Origin: JAHELQ01 sp965603365
Lineage (GTDB): Bacteria; Acidobacteriota; Aminicenantia; UBA2199
Length of the DNA: 40,900 bases
Reading direction: 5' to 3'
Assembly: GCA_965603365.1 (NCBI GenBank)
Contig: CBFDCR010000042.1
Location: 1 to 40,900 of the forward strand
Shown piece by piece: positions 14,581-23,897 of the stretch. How positions within the stretch are numbered: the first letter of the stretch is position 1; every line of letters begins with the position of its first letter. Below the pieces are notes generated by a model. It was not told the origin of the DNA and did no database searches. It saw only the letters and a list, made by a program, of their open reading frames with translations. Made by a program: the position numbers and the translations under genes.

Positions 14581-17043
14581 ATGTTTGATTTGAGAGGGAC
14601 ATTTCGGTTTTTCAAGGAGAGCCGGTTTCAACAGTTTTTGGGGGATATCCTGATGTACTATGATTTTTTAGACCCGGAGGTCTTCAACACCAGGGGGATT
14701 CCCGTTATCCTGATGAAGAACGGCTCGTTGACTGCTGTTTTCAAGATCGAGGGCGTGGATATCGAGACCCTTTCCAGAGAGAGTATCCGGCAGTTGGATC
14801 TCACCTGCCGGAGTTTTTTCGATATTGTCAAGGAGAAGGTCACCTTTTCAAGTTTCCTGCTGCGGCGCAAGATCCGGAAGATCGAGGCGGGATTGAACGG
14901 TAATGGGCCGGGGGTGTTTCACTATATTGGACAGAAGAAACAGGCGTTCTGGAAAGAGCTCTGTCAACATGCCTTTTCCACCGAGATCTATTTTTCCCTG
15001 ACCCTTCACCGGGCACTCAAAGGCGATCTCAATTTCCGCTCCTTTTTGAACTGCCGGGATACCTTTACCGTAAATATGGAGCAGACGGCAAAGCTGCTGG
15101 AGCGGTTGGTGGACGTGTGGAACGTGGCCCGCAGTGTGTTTTCTAAGGTGGGCTTTAGCAGGATTTGTGAAGAGGAGATCTTCTCCTTTCTCTACCGGCT
15201 GGTCAACTACGACGATCCCCCACCATTTAGAAAAGATCTATCCCTTCACAGCCAGTTGACCCGCAGTGAACTTGAGTTTAAACGTGATTTACTGCTGCTC
15301 AACAACAGGGTGTGTATCGGTGCCGTTCCCATCATCGATCCGCCGGTCCATACCGATTTGAACTTCTTTTTAGAGCTTCAAAAGCTCGGCAGTGAATTTC
15401 TCCTGGCCCAGCATTTCAGGTTTATCGATTTTCGCGATGTTTCTAACCGGTTTTTGCTCAACCGCCGCATCGCCGGTGCCATGCGTTTCAAGAGCCGGGA
15501 GGCTGACCGCTGCTGTGAGGAGTTTGACGCTTTCCAGGAGAAGATGGAAAAAGAGCGGTTCAGGCCGCTGTTGTATTCGTTCTACATGATTAACTATGCC
15601 CAAAGCGGAGATGAACTCGACAGCATCAATCACGAGGTTTCAACCCTGCTCTCATCCCTGGGGGCCTATGGCAAGGCAGAGGCAGAGTTTCTCCGCCACG
15701 CCTTTTTCTCCACCCTGCCGGGACACGATATCTTCAATACGAAGAGACGGTTTTTTATCCTGTCCGGCAACGCCTCAAACCTTCTCTCCACCTACCGGTT
15801 CTCCCTGGGGGATGCGCAGCCGGTCGAGATATTCCAGGATCGAAACCGGGGGATCTACTGTTTTAATCCCTTTTCAAAAGACCAGGATGCCTGCCACACG
15901 GCCATTACCGGGCCTACGGGGTCCGGCAAGACCTTCCTGGCTATCAAGATCATGCTCTCCATCATCCACCGGAATCCCTTTCTCTTTGTCATCGATCCCA
16001 AGAAATCCTACTACCCGCTGTTTGAAATACTGGAAGATATCTACCCGGATAGGACTGTTATTCTGAAATATTCCGACGATGGGGTGGATTTTACCTTCAA
16101 TCCCTTTTTAGTGGGAGATCCTGGAAAAGGCGTGGATGAATTCCAGTTCAAGTTTTCCGAAAACCTGCTCTACCTGATTGTGGGAAAGCAGAACGTGCAG
16201 AGCCAGCACCGCTCCCTCATACGGCGGGCCCTGGAAAAGTTCTACTTTGAGTATTGCCAGTTGTTAAAAAGAGTGAGTGAACCGGTTCAGCCGTTGACGC
16301 TGCTGCATTCGATTTTCAAGAACATGAAAAACGGCCGGTCAATAGCAGAATCTCTGGAGAACTGGCTCAAGGGGGAGCGGGCACAGATTCTCAATACCGG
16401 CCGTGATAATGTCCGCTTTGCCCGGTTCTGTTACTTTGACCTGCGGGATCTCGATAACAGGGACGATATCCTGGCGGTCATCGTGTTCCTGATCATCCAC
16501 AAGTTGAAAAAGGTGATTGAAGATGAATCGCTCCTGGAAGAGTTGAAGCTGCTGTGTCTCGAGGAGTCGAGTGTCTATTTGAAGAGGGATGAATTCAAAG
16601 AGGTGGTTGACTTCTTTATCAGAACCGGCAGGACGAATAATCTTAATGTGATGTTGATCTCCCAGAGCATCGACGACTTTTTCGATATCGACCTGGCGGG
16701 GATATTACAGCCCTGGTCCAATGCCATTGTCAACAACCTGGTGAATATCATACTCTACGGCGGCCAGCGCAATATCAAGACAGCCTTTGATATTTTGCAG
16801 ATGAACGAGGAGTTTGTGGAGAAGTATAAGACGTTGAACCGGGTCAGGCGGGAGTTTTTGCTGTGGCGGGCAGATGGGTTAAGGCGAATTTTGACAGCCC
16901 CCACAGACGATGCCACCTACTGGCTGGCAACCACCAGCCCGGATGAGCGGGCTTTAAGGTGCCGCCTCAAGAACGAATGCGGCGGCGACTATATCAAGAC
17001 CATTGAACAGTGCATTGAATGTGCAAAAGGGGGTCTACAGTGA
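14581..17043 (+). CDS. virB4: VirB4/TrbE-family conjugation ATPase
   Basis: 820 residues from the ATG at 14581, which follows GGGAG; a GTG at 14545 would overlap virB3. VirB4 is the cytoplasmic ATPase that drives pilus assembly and substrate transfer. Walker A GPTGSGKT is at 444-451, followed by LFVIDPKKSYYPLFE and FNPFLVGD, typical of the family. The later motif that normally reads DE(A)W appears here as LCLEESSVYL (E661-E662), so the Walker B Asp is replaced by Glu. ISQSIDDFFD matches the conserved Q-S-x-x-D-F motif. The length fits the family. Confidence 0.92.
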   Translation: MFDLRGTFRFFKESRFQQFLGDILMYYDFLDPEVFNTRGIPVILMKNGSLTAVFKIEGVDIETLSRESIRQLDLTCRSFFDIVKEKVTFSSFLLRRKIRKIEAGLNGNGPGVFHYIGQKKQAFWKELCQHAFSTEIYFSLTLHRALKGDLNFRSFLNCRDTFTVNMEQTAKLLERLVDVWNVARSVFSKVGFSRICEEEIFSFLYRLVNYDDPPPFRKDLSLHSQLTRSELEFKRDLLLLNNRVCIGAVPIIDPPVHTDLNFFLELQKLGSEFLLAQHFRFIDFRDVSNRFLLNRRIAGAMRFKSREADRCCEEFDAFQEKMEKERFRPLLYSFYMINYAQSGDELDSINHEVSTLLSSLGAYGKAEAEFLRHAFFSTLPGHDIFNTKRRFFILSGNASNLLSTYRFSLGDAQPVEIFQDRNRGIYCFNPFSKDQDACHTAITGPTGSGKTFLAIKIMLSIIHRNPFLFVIDPKKSYYPLFEILEDIYPDRTVILKYSDDGVDFTFNPFLVGDPGKGVDEFQFKFSENLLYLIVGKQNVQSQHRSLIRRALEKFYFEYCQLLKRVSEPVQPLTLLHSIFKNMKNGRSIAESLENWLKGERAQILNTGRDNVRFARFCYFDLRDLDNRDDILAVIVFLIIHKLKKVIEDESLLEELKLLCLEESSVYLKRDEFKEVVDFFIRTGRTNNLNVMLISQSIDDFFDIDLAGILQPWSNAIVNNLVNIILYGGQRNIKTAFDILQMNEEFVEKYKTLNRVRREFLLWRADGLRRILTAPTDDATYWLATTSPDERALRCRLKNECGGDYIKTIEQCIECAKGGLQ

Positions 17044-17846
17044 AATTAAGAAAATCAAAATGGCTGGTTTTGTGTTTATTGGTTTCGATTACCTTTTCAT
17101 CCTGTATGCCGGTTTTTGACGAACTCAACTATCTTTTGGACCAGGTGATCCAGGAGGTTCAAAAGGTGCTGCTGGAGGATATCAATGTGGTGCTCAAGGA
17201 TGTGAGGCGGCTCAATGAGATCCGCTACATCGCTTTCCTGGTTTCCAACTACGGCCTGAGCGCAGCAGAGTTAAAGTCATTGACACCGGCAGATATTACC
17301 GAAATCCTGAGACTGGGAAGCTTTATCACCGACAAACTCAAGCGGGACACCTGGCACCGGATATGGAAGCGGCTGGAATCGATTTTTGACCGCTACCTGG
17401 TGTTAAAGGATTTTACCTTTATTACCGATAATCCTCTTTACCGCACCAACCAGGCGGTACGGCGCTTCATGGATCAAAGCATCAAGCGGGAGGTAGAGAG
17501 GCTCAAAAACGAGGAGAACCTGCTGGAGTTGTGTGCAACGTTTCGGGAGATCGAGGACGAGCGCCTCGACCTGATACGGAAATGGGAAAAGTATCTCCAG
17601 GAGTATGCCCGGATCAAGGATGAGCGAACCGGTGCAGCCAGTACCTCTAAATTGCTGGCCCTGCTGTCATTCATGAAGATCGAGAGCCTGAAAAGCGACA
17701 TGCAGTTTAATATTCTAATGCGTATCGACGTGGAGAACCGGGTCAAGGAGGAGATATGGGATATGGACTGGGTAAAGCGGTTCATGAAAAATGCCCATGA
17801 AAACAACAAACAGTACCGCTCCTGGAGGCAGGACAATGAGAGGTAG
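17040..17846 (+). CDS. VirB5/TrbJ-like lipoprotein, copy 1
   Basis: 268 residues from a GTG overlapping the virB4 stop (GGGGG 6 nt upstream). It has a lipoprotein-type signal (VLCLLVSITFSSC, Cys22) and is otherwise a helical, charged periplasmic protein. The C-terminal third (SKLLALLSFMKIESLKS) recalls the helical core of TrbJ/VirB5, the minor pilin-tip protein, and the position between virB4 and virB6 is that of virB5. Residues about 103-145 (WHRIWKRLESIFDRY, NPLYRTNQAVRRFMD) align with the next gene, so the two are paralogues. The assignment rests on position and topology more than on strong sequence identity. Confidence 0.65.
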   Translation: MKLRKSKWLVLCLLVSITFSSCMPVFDELNYLLDQVIQEVQKVLLEDINVVLKDVRRLNEIRYIAFLVSNYGLSAAELKSLTPADITEILRLGSFITDKLKRDTWHRIWKRLESIFDRYLVLKDFTFITDNPLYRTNQAVRRFMDQSIKREVERLKNEENLLELCATFREIEDERLDLIRKWEKYLQEYARIKDERTGAASTSKLLALLSFMKIESLKSDMQFNILMRIDVENRVKEEIWDMDWVKRFMKNAHENNKQYRSWRQDNER

Positions 17847-18666
17847 AGATTTTTTAATAGGCATTTTTGTTGTTGTGCTTTTTGTTAATTTCAGCTTTTC
17901 TCTCCCTGCCGAGATCCCGGTGGTGGATTTCCAGGTATTCAAGCAGGCATACGAGGCGTTTATCGAGGGGGACGGCATCTTTGATAAGTTGAAGTTCCAG
18001 TTGAGGCTGCTTCAACTCTTGAAGGAGAAAATCGATATCTTTACCGGTTCGGTTCTCCATACCCTGGAAAAACTCACCTGGGAGGAGGTGGAAAAGACAA
18101 TGGCCTTTGATACCTATATCTACCTGGAACCGGGCTATTTTCTCATCGATAAGTACCAGCAGGAGATCTGGTACAGGATATTCAAGAAGATAGAGCGGAT
18201 AACCGATGTGTACGATATTGGCGTGGATAGTGTCTACCAGGAAAATCCCCTCTACAAAAAATACCCGAAGGTCAGGGAGTTTATGGACAGGGCCGCCGAT
18301 CTTCAAAAAGAGCATGTCCGGGATCTGCTCAACCTGGTCGGGTTTTTCGCAGATAACCGCGATATCCAGTGCATCCGGGCAGAATCGATCAAGCAGTGGA
18401 ATGTGGCGTCCAAGCTCTTTTCCAGTCCTTTAAAAAGTTCTGACATCAAAGCCTTTGAAGATTTCGACATTTCAAACAACACCCTTTCGCAGCACAAGGT
18501 GATCTTTCTCATTGCCCGGCTGGAACTGGAAAATCTGAAACAGAAGCTTGAACGAAACGTGATGAAGCGCAGCCTGATCGAGATGGAGATCAAGAGTAAA
18601 ATAAGAGAAGACGATCTTCTCAAGACCTTTTTAAACGAACAGATGAAGGAGGTAAATGCAAAATGA
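17836..18666 (+). CDS. VirB5/TrbJ-like secreted protein, copy 2
   Basis: 276 residues from an ATG 7 nt after GGAGG, overlapping the previous gene by 11 nt. A signal peptide (FLIGIFVVVLFVNFSFS) lacks a lipobox Cys, unlike copy 1. The mature part is helical. WYRIFKKIERITDVYD and NPLYKKYPKVREFMD at about 110-152 match copy 1 at nearly the same distance from the start. The C-terminus has the LIARLELENLKQKL helix. It is likely a second minor pilin or a chaperone pair for copy 1. Loss of lipidation suggests the copies have divided roles, one membrane-anchored and one soluble or pilus-borne (inference). Confidence 0.6.
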   Translation: MRGRDFLIGIFVVVLFVNFSFSLPAEIPVVDFQVFKQAYEAFIEGDGIFDKLKFQLRLLQLLKEKIDIFTGSVLHTLEKLTWEEVEKTMAFDTYIYLEPGYFLIDKYQQEIWYRIFKKIERITDVYDIGVDSVYQENPLYKKYPKVREFMDRAADLQKEHVRDLLNLVGFFADNRDIQCIRAESIKQWNVASKLFSSPLKSSDIKAFEDFDISNNTLSQHKVIFLIARLELENLKQKLERNVMKRSLIEMEIKSKIREDDLLKTFLNEQMKEVNAK

Positions 18667-19562
18667 TTATCGGAGTCGAGATATTAAGCATACTGGACAT
18701 TATTTACAAAGCCATCGAACCTTTTTTTAGAGACTTTAAGACGCTGGGGCTTTTTATATTGGGACTGTTTATCTTCATAGAACTGTTAAAGTCTGCCATC
18801 TCCCTGGCCCTGGGAAACGGCGTCAAGTTGACCTATACCATGCTCAACCTCATAGCCATATCCATGATCCTAACAGCTTACAAGCCGCTGATCGATTCCC
18901 TCTGGTCAATGGCCTTTACCAACCTGCGAATCATCCTGGATCACACCAGGTCAGGAGAGCTGCATAACCTGGCTGACGGATCGATGGGCAGCCTGGAGGC
19001 TTTGTGGGCCTCTTTTTCAACCAGCTTCATGGGGGGGATCAAGTCCCTGTTTTTGACTCTTCTGACTGTACTTCCTTTGATGTCGATTTTGTTTATCATC
19101 CTCTTGCTGGTCAATGTTGCCTTTTACCTGGTCATTGCCGGTCACTTTTTCGGATTCATGGTGCTGCTGCTTTCGGGTTATGTGTTTATTCCCTGCCTCT
19201 TTTCCTCAGACCTTCGCAATGTGGGTATTGTCTGGATTAACAACCTGCTGGTCTACATCGCCACCTTTATCGGTTTCAGCATTGCCGTTCAAATCTGTGT
19301 GGCCCTGGAATATATCGGTGTCTTTACCCTGAACTGTAAGTTTATCCTGCACCACGACCCCTCTTACCTGCTGCAAATCCTGTTGATTCCCCTTTTGCAA
19401 ATTACGGTGATGTTAAAGGTGCCGGGCACCATTTCCTCTCTCATTGGTTACGGTGGCGGTGCAGGGGGTGCCCAATATGGTTATTCGGGTATTTCATTTT
19501 TAGGGGCTTTGGGCCTGGGCGCGTTCCGCTCTGTTCGCACGGTTTCGAGGGTGTTCAGATGA
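18663..19562 (+). CDS. virB6: VirB6/TrbL-like polytopic channel protein
   Basis: 299 residues with about six or seven hydrophobic segments (for example 30-50, 62-80, 120-150, 155-180, 190-215, 235-255), a central extramembrane loop and a Gly-rich tail (GYGGGAGGAQYGYSG). This matches VirB6/TrbL, the inner-membrane channel component. Its ATG overlaps the previous stop (ATGA) with AGGAGG 10 nt upstream, and its own stop overlaps the start of virB8 in the same way, so translation is coupled. Confidence 0.8.
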   Translation: MIIGVEILSILDIIYKAIEPFFRDFKTLGLFILGLFIFIELLKSAISLALGNGVKLTYTMLNLIAISMILTAYKPLIDSLWSMAFTNLRIILDHTRSGELHNLADGSMGSLEALWASFSTSFMGGIKSLFLTLLTVLPLMSILFIILLLVNVAFYLVIAGHFFGFMVLLLSGYVFIPCLFSSDLRNVGIVWINNLLVYIATFIGFSIAVQICVALEYIGVFTLNCKFILHHDPSYLLQILLIPLLQITVMLKVPGTISSLIGYGGGAGGAQYGYSGISFLGALGLGAFRSVRTVSRVFR

Positions 19563-20221
19563 GTAATAATAATAACAAAGAAAAACCGCAGGATCGCATT
19601 GTCGGCTACTTTAAATCGACTGCCAACACCTCGTTTTTGCTGCGATTCCTGTTCTATTTTAACCTGTTCCAACTGGTTGTGGTAGTGTGTGCTCTTTCGT
19701 TAATCGGCTATCAATCCTGCCGGATCAAGTACCGGGTGCCCCTTACCATATTTGTAGACCGCTCAACCGGGGTGGCAACACCGGTGGACTACCGGGTGGT
19801 TGACGCCAGGGGCGAGATGAGAGACGAACTGGAGGTTCACTACTTTTCCAGGACAGTGCTGGAAAACCTCTACACCTTTAATGTGCATACGGTCAAGTCC
19901 AATCTCCACAAGGTGTTGAATGTGTGCGGAGATGATGTGAGACAGGGTATCACGGAGATCTTAAAGAGAGACGATAGGGCCAAAATGGTCAGCGAGGGTC
20001 TCCAGGGTATCTGTGAGATCGAGAAGAGTTCCATTCTTGAGACCCTACCGGATCTCAAGGTTCAGGTGGTATTTTGTAAAAAAGTCATTGGCAGCAGCCG
20101 GACGGTTCTCCAGGGGCGGTATATTGCCACCATGAGGATCAAGACCATTACCCGCCAGGAGGGGAACTGGAACGGCCTCGTCATTACCGAGTACAAAGAA
20201 TCCAAGATCAGGGAGAATTAA
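19559..20221 (+). CDS. virB8: VirB8/TrbF-like assembly factor
   Basis: 220 residues with one membrane helix at about 26-48 (FLLRFLFYFNLFQLVVVV) and a periplasmic domain. YRVPLTIFVDRSTGVATPV followed by YFSRTVLENLYTFN corresponds to the VirB8 region that forms the assembly scaffold between VirB6 and VirB10. The C-terminal YIATMRIKTITR strand is also typical. Its start overlaps the virB6 stop. Confidence 0.8.
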   Translation: MSNNNNKEKPQDRIVGYFKSTANTSFLLRFLFYFNLFQLVVVVCALSLIGYQSCRIKYRVPLTIFVDRSTGVATPVDYRVVDARGEMRDELEVHYFSRTVLENLYTFNVHTVKSNLHKVLNVCGDDVRQGITEILKRDDRAKMVSEGLQGICEIEKSSILETLPDLKVQVVFCKKVIGSSRTVLQGRYIATMRIKTITRQEGNWNGLVITEYKESKIREN

Positions 20222-20222
20222 G

Positions 20223-20945
20223 ATGAGACGAATCATAGTGATACTTTTTGTTGTACCATGCCTGGTTTTTTCCCTTGAAGGCAAAACCAGGACGACTTCG
20301 TTGACTGCCGATTTTTCAGGCGCAAATAAAGATCGGGTCTACAACATCTTTACCTGCACCGGTTATACTACAACGGTGGTCATGCCGGAGAAGAGATCTG
20401 CCAAACATGTGGTATGCGGGGATGTTTCCTCATGGCGCATGGAGTGTGATGGGAAGTTCATCTTTCTAAAGCCTTTGCGACACTCTCTTCACACCTCCCT
20501 GACCATTGTTACGCACACCAACAGGGTCTATATTTTTAACCTGATCGAAGATTCCGGCAAATCACGGGATTATGAAATCACCGCCAAAGTCAATATCAAG
20601 GATGAACCGGAGGTGCTGGTCCAGGTCAACCGGGAAGTTAAGCCAGCCGGTCAACAAGAGCAGGGATTTCCTTTTTCACCCCTCAAGGCCAAAAACCACA
20701 GATACCGGGTGAAGAAAAACCGCTTTTTTGTTGAAAAGGTCTTTGACGACGGTATCTTCACCTACATCTACATGCCCCGTGCCCAGGTAAAACCGGCCAT
20801 ATTTATCAAGCGGGGCCGGGGCAAGGAGGCGGTAAAGTATGTGGACAGCGGCGACTGGGTGGTGGTTCACACGGTGATACAGAAGGGGGAGAAAATACTG
20901 CTGATCGTGGGCAGCAGGCGCTCAAAAATCATCAGGAGGAGGTAA
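20223..20945 (+). CDS. virB9: VirB9/TrbG-like outer-membrane core protein
   Basis: 240 residues with a signal peptide (IIVILFVVPCLVFS). The C-terminal half contains VEKVFDDGIFTYIYMP, the conserved VirB9 strand pattern, followed by AIFIKRG and VVHTVIQKGEKILLIVGSR. VirB9 forms the outer core ring with VirB7 and VirB10. The VirB7 partner is not obvious; the lipoproteins at 13805 or 17040 could supply it. GGGAG is 7 nt before the ATG. The gene is short for VirB9, mainly in the N-terminal domain. Confidence 0.85.
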   Translation: MRRIIVILFVVPCLVFSLEGKTRTTSLTADFSGANKDRVYNIFTCTGYTTTVVMPEKRSAKHVVCGDVSSWRMECDGKFIFLKPLRHSLHTSLTIVTHTNRVYIFNLIEDSGKSRDYEITAKVNIKDEPEVLVQVNREVKPAGQQEQGFPFSPLKAKNHRYRVKKNRFFVEKVFDDGIFTYIYMPRAQVKPAIFIKRGRGKEAVKYVDSGDWVVVHTVIQKGEKILLIVGSRRSKIIRRR

Positions 20946-20948
20946 CTT

Positions 20949-22190
20949 ATGGATTATAAAGTCAAGACAACCGATGACAAAAGACAGCATAAAATGCCCG
21001 CTTTAACGCTGCGTAAAAAGAGGGCCCTCTGGATGCTGGCGGTTTTTGTGTTGGTGTTTGTGCTGGTGTTTATGATCTCCCTCTTGGGCAAGCCTGGCGC
21101 AAGTGCGCCGTCCCTGATGCCCACCACGGCAGACGGTATGGCCCAGCGGGAGGTTTTGCAGGATGAGGAGCGGTTGAAGGAGAAATCCCTGGCTGCACTC
21201 GAAGACCGGGTGCTGCGTGAATACCGGCACAGCGGCAGCGGTGATACCGATGCCCTTATCGACGAGCTGCTGGAAGGCAGCGGTATAGTAGAGGATGAGA
21301 ACCTGATCCACCAGGTTGTTAAAGGGAAAAACAGCGATCTCTCCACTGCCAACCGGCAAAGCCTTATTTTTGACCTGGATCGTATTATCAAGGCGGATAA
21401 GGGCAAAGACACTGCGGATAAAGCAGCCGGTCATAAGAGCCGAAGCCGTTCTCATAAGCCAGCATCTTTTAAAAGAAAAAAACCGAAGCCCGACTCAACA
21501 GAGAACGGCCTGGTCGTCTATTCAACCGGCAGCATCTCTACCGCAAAGACTGCCCAATCGACTAACAATGCCCTCATCTACAACCATCAATACGAACCGG
21601 TCACGGTGTTTGAAGGCGAGTTTATCGACGGCGTGCTGCTGAACAAGGTGGTGGCCGGTGTCGATAACTCTGTGGTTCTGGTATCGGTGTGCAAAGACTA
21701 TTTTGACCGCAGCGGTCGATATGTTGTGTTTCCGGCCGGCACCCGGATCATCGGCTCCACCCACCAGGTCGGCAGCCAGGCCGCCTCGAGGCTGTTTATC
21801 TCATTTCAGCGCATGATCCTGCCAAACGGCGTCAGTGTCACCTTCCCGGACAATCACAAGGCCCTGGCCCTGGATCGTGAGGGGACAACCGGGGTCTCAT
21901 CAAAAGTCAACCGCCATGTGTTCATGAAATACAGGAGTTCGCTTTTGGTGGGTCTGCTCGACGGCATCGGTTCCGTTGTCCAGAGCCGTCTCAAGCTCTC
22001 CCCCTGGCAAATGCTGCTCAATGAGATCAGCCGCAGCTATTCCGGTGTTAACAAAAATATCCTGAATCGCGACCAGGATATTTTACCCACCATTACCATC
22101 AAGGCCGGGACAGAGATTAAAATCTATATTGCCAACGATATCAAGATTTCACCCTATAAATTAATCGAGGAGAGAAGTTATGCTCAGTAA
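20949..22190 (+). CDS. virB10: VirB10/TrbI-like inner-to-outer membrane core protein
   Basis: 413 residues. One N-terminal membrane helix (about 27-46) is followed by a long charged linker, here Lys- and Ser-rich where many homologues are Pro-rich, and a C-terminal beta-barrel domain from about 215. The segments VLLNKVVAGVDNSVVLVSV, GRYVVFPAGTRIIGS, QRMILPNGVSVTFPD and LDREGTTGVSSKVNRH follow the TrbI/VirB10 pattern. It senses ATPase energy and gates the outer-membrane pore. AGGAGG lies before the ATG. The stop lies inside the next gene (11-nt overlap). Confidence 0.9.
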   Translation: MDYKVKTTDDKRQHKMPALTLRKKRALWMLAVFVLVFVLVFMISLLGKPGASAPSLMPTTADGMAQREVLQDEERLKEKSLAALEDRVLREYRHSGSGDTDALIDELLEGSGIVEDENLIHQVVKGKNSDLSTANRQSLIFDLDRIIKADKGKDTADKAAGHKSRSRSHKPASFKRKKPKPDSTENGLVVYSTGSISTAKTAQSTNNALIYNHQYEPVTVFEGEFIDGVLLNKVVAGVDNSVVLVSVCKDYFDRSGRYVVFPAGTRIIGSTHQVGSQAASRLFISFQRMILPNGVSVTFPDNHKALALDREGTTGVSSKVNRHVFMKYRSSLLVGLLDGIGSVVQSRLKLSPWQMLLNEISRSYSGVNKNILNRDQDILPTITIKAGTEIKIYIANDIKISPYKLIEERSYAQ

Positions 22191-22818
22191 ACAGTTACGA
22201 TTCATCCTTTTTTTGTTGTTTTTGTTTTTTATCTATTTTGTCTCAAACATGTACGGAGAAAAGGAGAAAAATCCTTTCAGCCTGCTCAGCCGCCAGGACA
22301 AGGAACAGTTGATAAAACTGATTTTTGACGCCCGGCCCTTTCTGGAAAGTGCTGTGGATGTTCGTTATGAGCACACCCTGAACCGGTTTTTTAACAACCG
22401 GATCTACCGGAAACTAACGGGCAATCCCTTTGTGGGCTACATCTACGACGAAGGCATCTCCATCACGGACAACCGGTTCAAGATCGACTGTGTTAAATCC
22501 CGAAGCGACCTGAAAGAGTACGGCCAGGTATTTGAACGCCTGTTTCACGAGATGGTCAAAGCGAAAAAAAATTACATCGTAGACGACAAAGCAGCCGCGA
22601 GTATAGGAATCTTCATTGCCGATATCACCCCTGAACCGGAAGACAAACACCTCATTCCCTCCATTACCATCGAATTGTATATCAAAGACAACAGGTCGAA
22701 CCGGGCGTTTTTCAAGAGGTTTTCCACCGGCAATCGAAAGGAACTTTACTATGCCATGAGATTGTCTATCAAGCGGATCTTTTTGACCCTGGACTATTTG
22801 AAGGGCAGAGATGTTTGA
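22180..22818 (+). CDS. Unassigned exported protein of the T4SS operon
   Basis: 212 residues; family not recognised. A hydrophobic N-terminus (FILFLLFLFFIYFVSNMYG) is a signal peptide or anchor. The mature domain is mixed alpha/beta, with LTGNPFVGYIYDEG, YIVDDKAAASIGIFIADI and IPSITIELYIKD. It sits between virB10 and virB11 and overlaps both, so it is translated with them and is very likely part of the apparatus. No Cys lipobox is present. A periplasmic regulator or accessory core component is possible. Confidence 0.7.
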   Translation: MLSKQLRFILFLLFLFFIYFVSNMYGEKEKNPFSLLSRQDKEQLIKLIFDARPFLESAVDVRYEHTLNRFFNNRIYRKLTGNPFVGYIYDEGISITDNRFKIDCVKSRSDLKEYGQVFERLFHEMVKAKKNYIVDDKAAASIGIFIADITPEPEDKHLIPSITIELYIKDNRSNRAFFKRFSTGNRKELYYAMRLSIKRIFLTLDYLKGRDV

Positions 22819-23893
22819 AAATCAGCTTCTTAACCGGCAGATCGAGGTGGCCCTGGAGGTCATAAAGCCCCTACTCCAGGACGACACGATTACCGACATC
22901 TACATCGACGATTTCGACAACATCAGGTTTAAGCGATACGACTGTAACCTCTACAGTTCCGACTTTCGTTTTGAGTCAAGAGATCATTTAAAGACTGCTG
23001 CCGACCTGCTCTTTCGCCAGCGGGGTCTGGAGTTGAGTGCCGGAAATCCCTTTCTGGATACCGTAACCAGTGGGGGACAGCGGGTCAATATCGTGGTCTC
23101 TCCCATCTACGATAAACCCGTGTGTATCACCATCCGCAAGTTCCCGGAAAAGACATTCAGGGGAGAGGATTTGATCCGGTTCCAGACCATCGATCAGCAG
23201 GGATTGGACCTGCTCAAGATCCTGGTCCAACTGGGAAAGCGAATACTCATTGCCGGTGAGACCGGTTCGGGCAAGACCACCCTTCTCAATGTGTGTTGTT
23301 CGTTTATCGATGAATCCATTGGCCGGGTGATTACCATCGAGGATGCCCGGGAACTGCAAATCCCTCACCCGTATCTCATCTCTTTGCAAACATCATATCT
23401 TGATAGAGAGTTTCTGTCCGAAGACCATCGCAACAGGATGTTTAACGACATCCTGATTAACAGCCTGCGCATGGACCCCTCCTGGACCATCCTGGGGGAG
23501 ATCCGGGGCAGGGAGGCCCTGACCCTGGTGGAGTCGTTCATCTCCCATCCGGGCATGGCCACCATTCACGCCAAAAGCTGCCGGGCAGCCCTGATCAAGT
23601 TAAAGATGAAAATCGGCGAGAGCCACAACATCCCCACCGACATTATTGACCAGATGATCGTCAGCGCCGTCGATGTGGTCATCTTCATGAAGCAACTCAC
23701 AGACAGGACCAAAAAGGTCATGAACATCAGCGAAGTGGCAGCCGATTCGGAGAGCGGTTCCCCATACCGTTTAAATCCCCTGTATGAATTTGACACCCAG
23801 GACAATACCGGCGCCTTTAAAATCACCGGCAGGCCGTCCTTTATGGCTGAGATTACAAAGAACGGCCTTGATATACCCACCGTATGGAGGTAA
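22811..23893 (+). CDS. virB11: VirB11/TrbB hexameric traffic ATPase
   Basis: 360 residues, the usual length. The N-terminal domain (ITDIYIDDFDNIRFKR) is followed by the RecA-like domain: Walker A GETGSGKTT at 149-157, the Asp box ITIEDARELQ, and ILGEIRGREALTLVES (Walker B region), then GMATIHAKS (His box). It powers pilus assembly and substrate entry together with VirB4 and the coupling protein. The start overlaps the previous stop. Confidence 0.93.
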   Translation: MFENQLLNRQIEVALEVIKPLLQDDTITDIYIDDFDNIRFKRYDCNLYSSDFRFESRDHLKTAADLLFRQRGLELSAGNPFLDTVTSGGQRVNIVVSPIYDKPVCITIRKFPEKTFRGEDLIRFQTIDQQGLDLLKILVQLGKRILIAGETGSGKTTLLNVCCSFIDESIGRVITIEDARELQIPHPYLISLQTSYLDREFLSEDHRNRMFNDILINSLRMDPSWTILGEIRGREALTLVESFISHPGMATIHAKSCRAALIKLKMKIGESHNIPTDIIDQMIVSAVDVVIFMKQLTDRTKKVMNISEVAADSESGSPYRLNPLYEFDTQDNTGAFKITGRPSFMAEITKNGLDIPTVWR

Positions 23894-23897
23894 TACT

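Noticed and set aside
23784..23897. Upstream extension of the membrane protein that ends at 24326
   Set aside because: It overlaps the virB11 coding sequence, while the ATG at 23898 has a well-spaced GGAGG.
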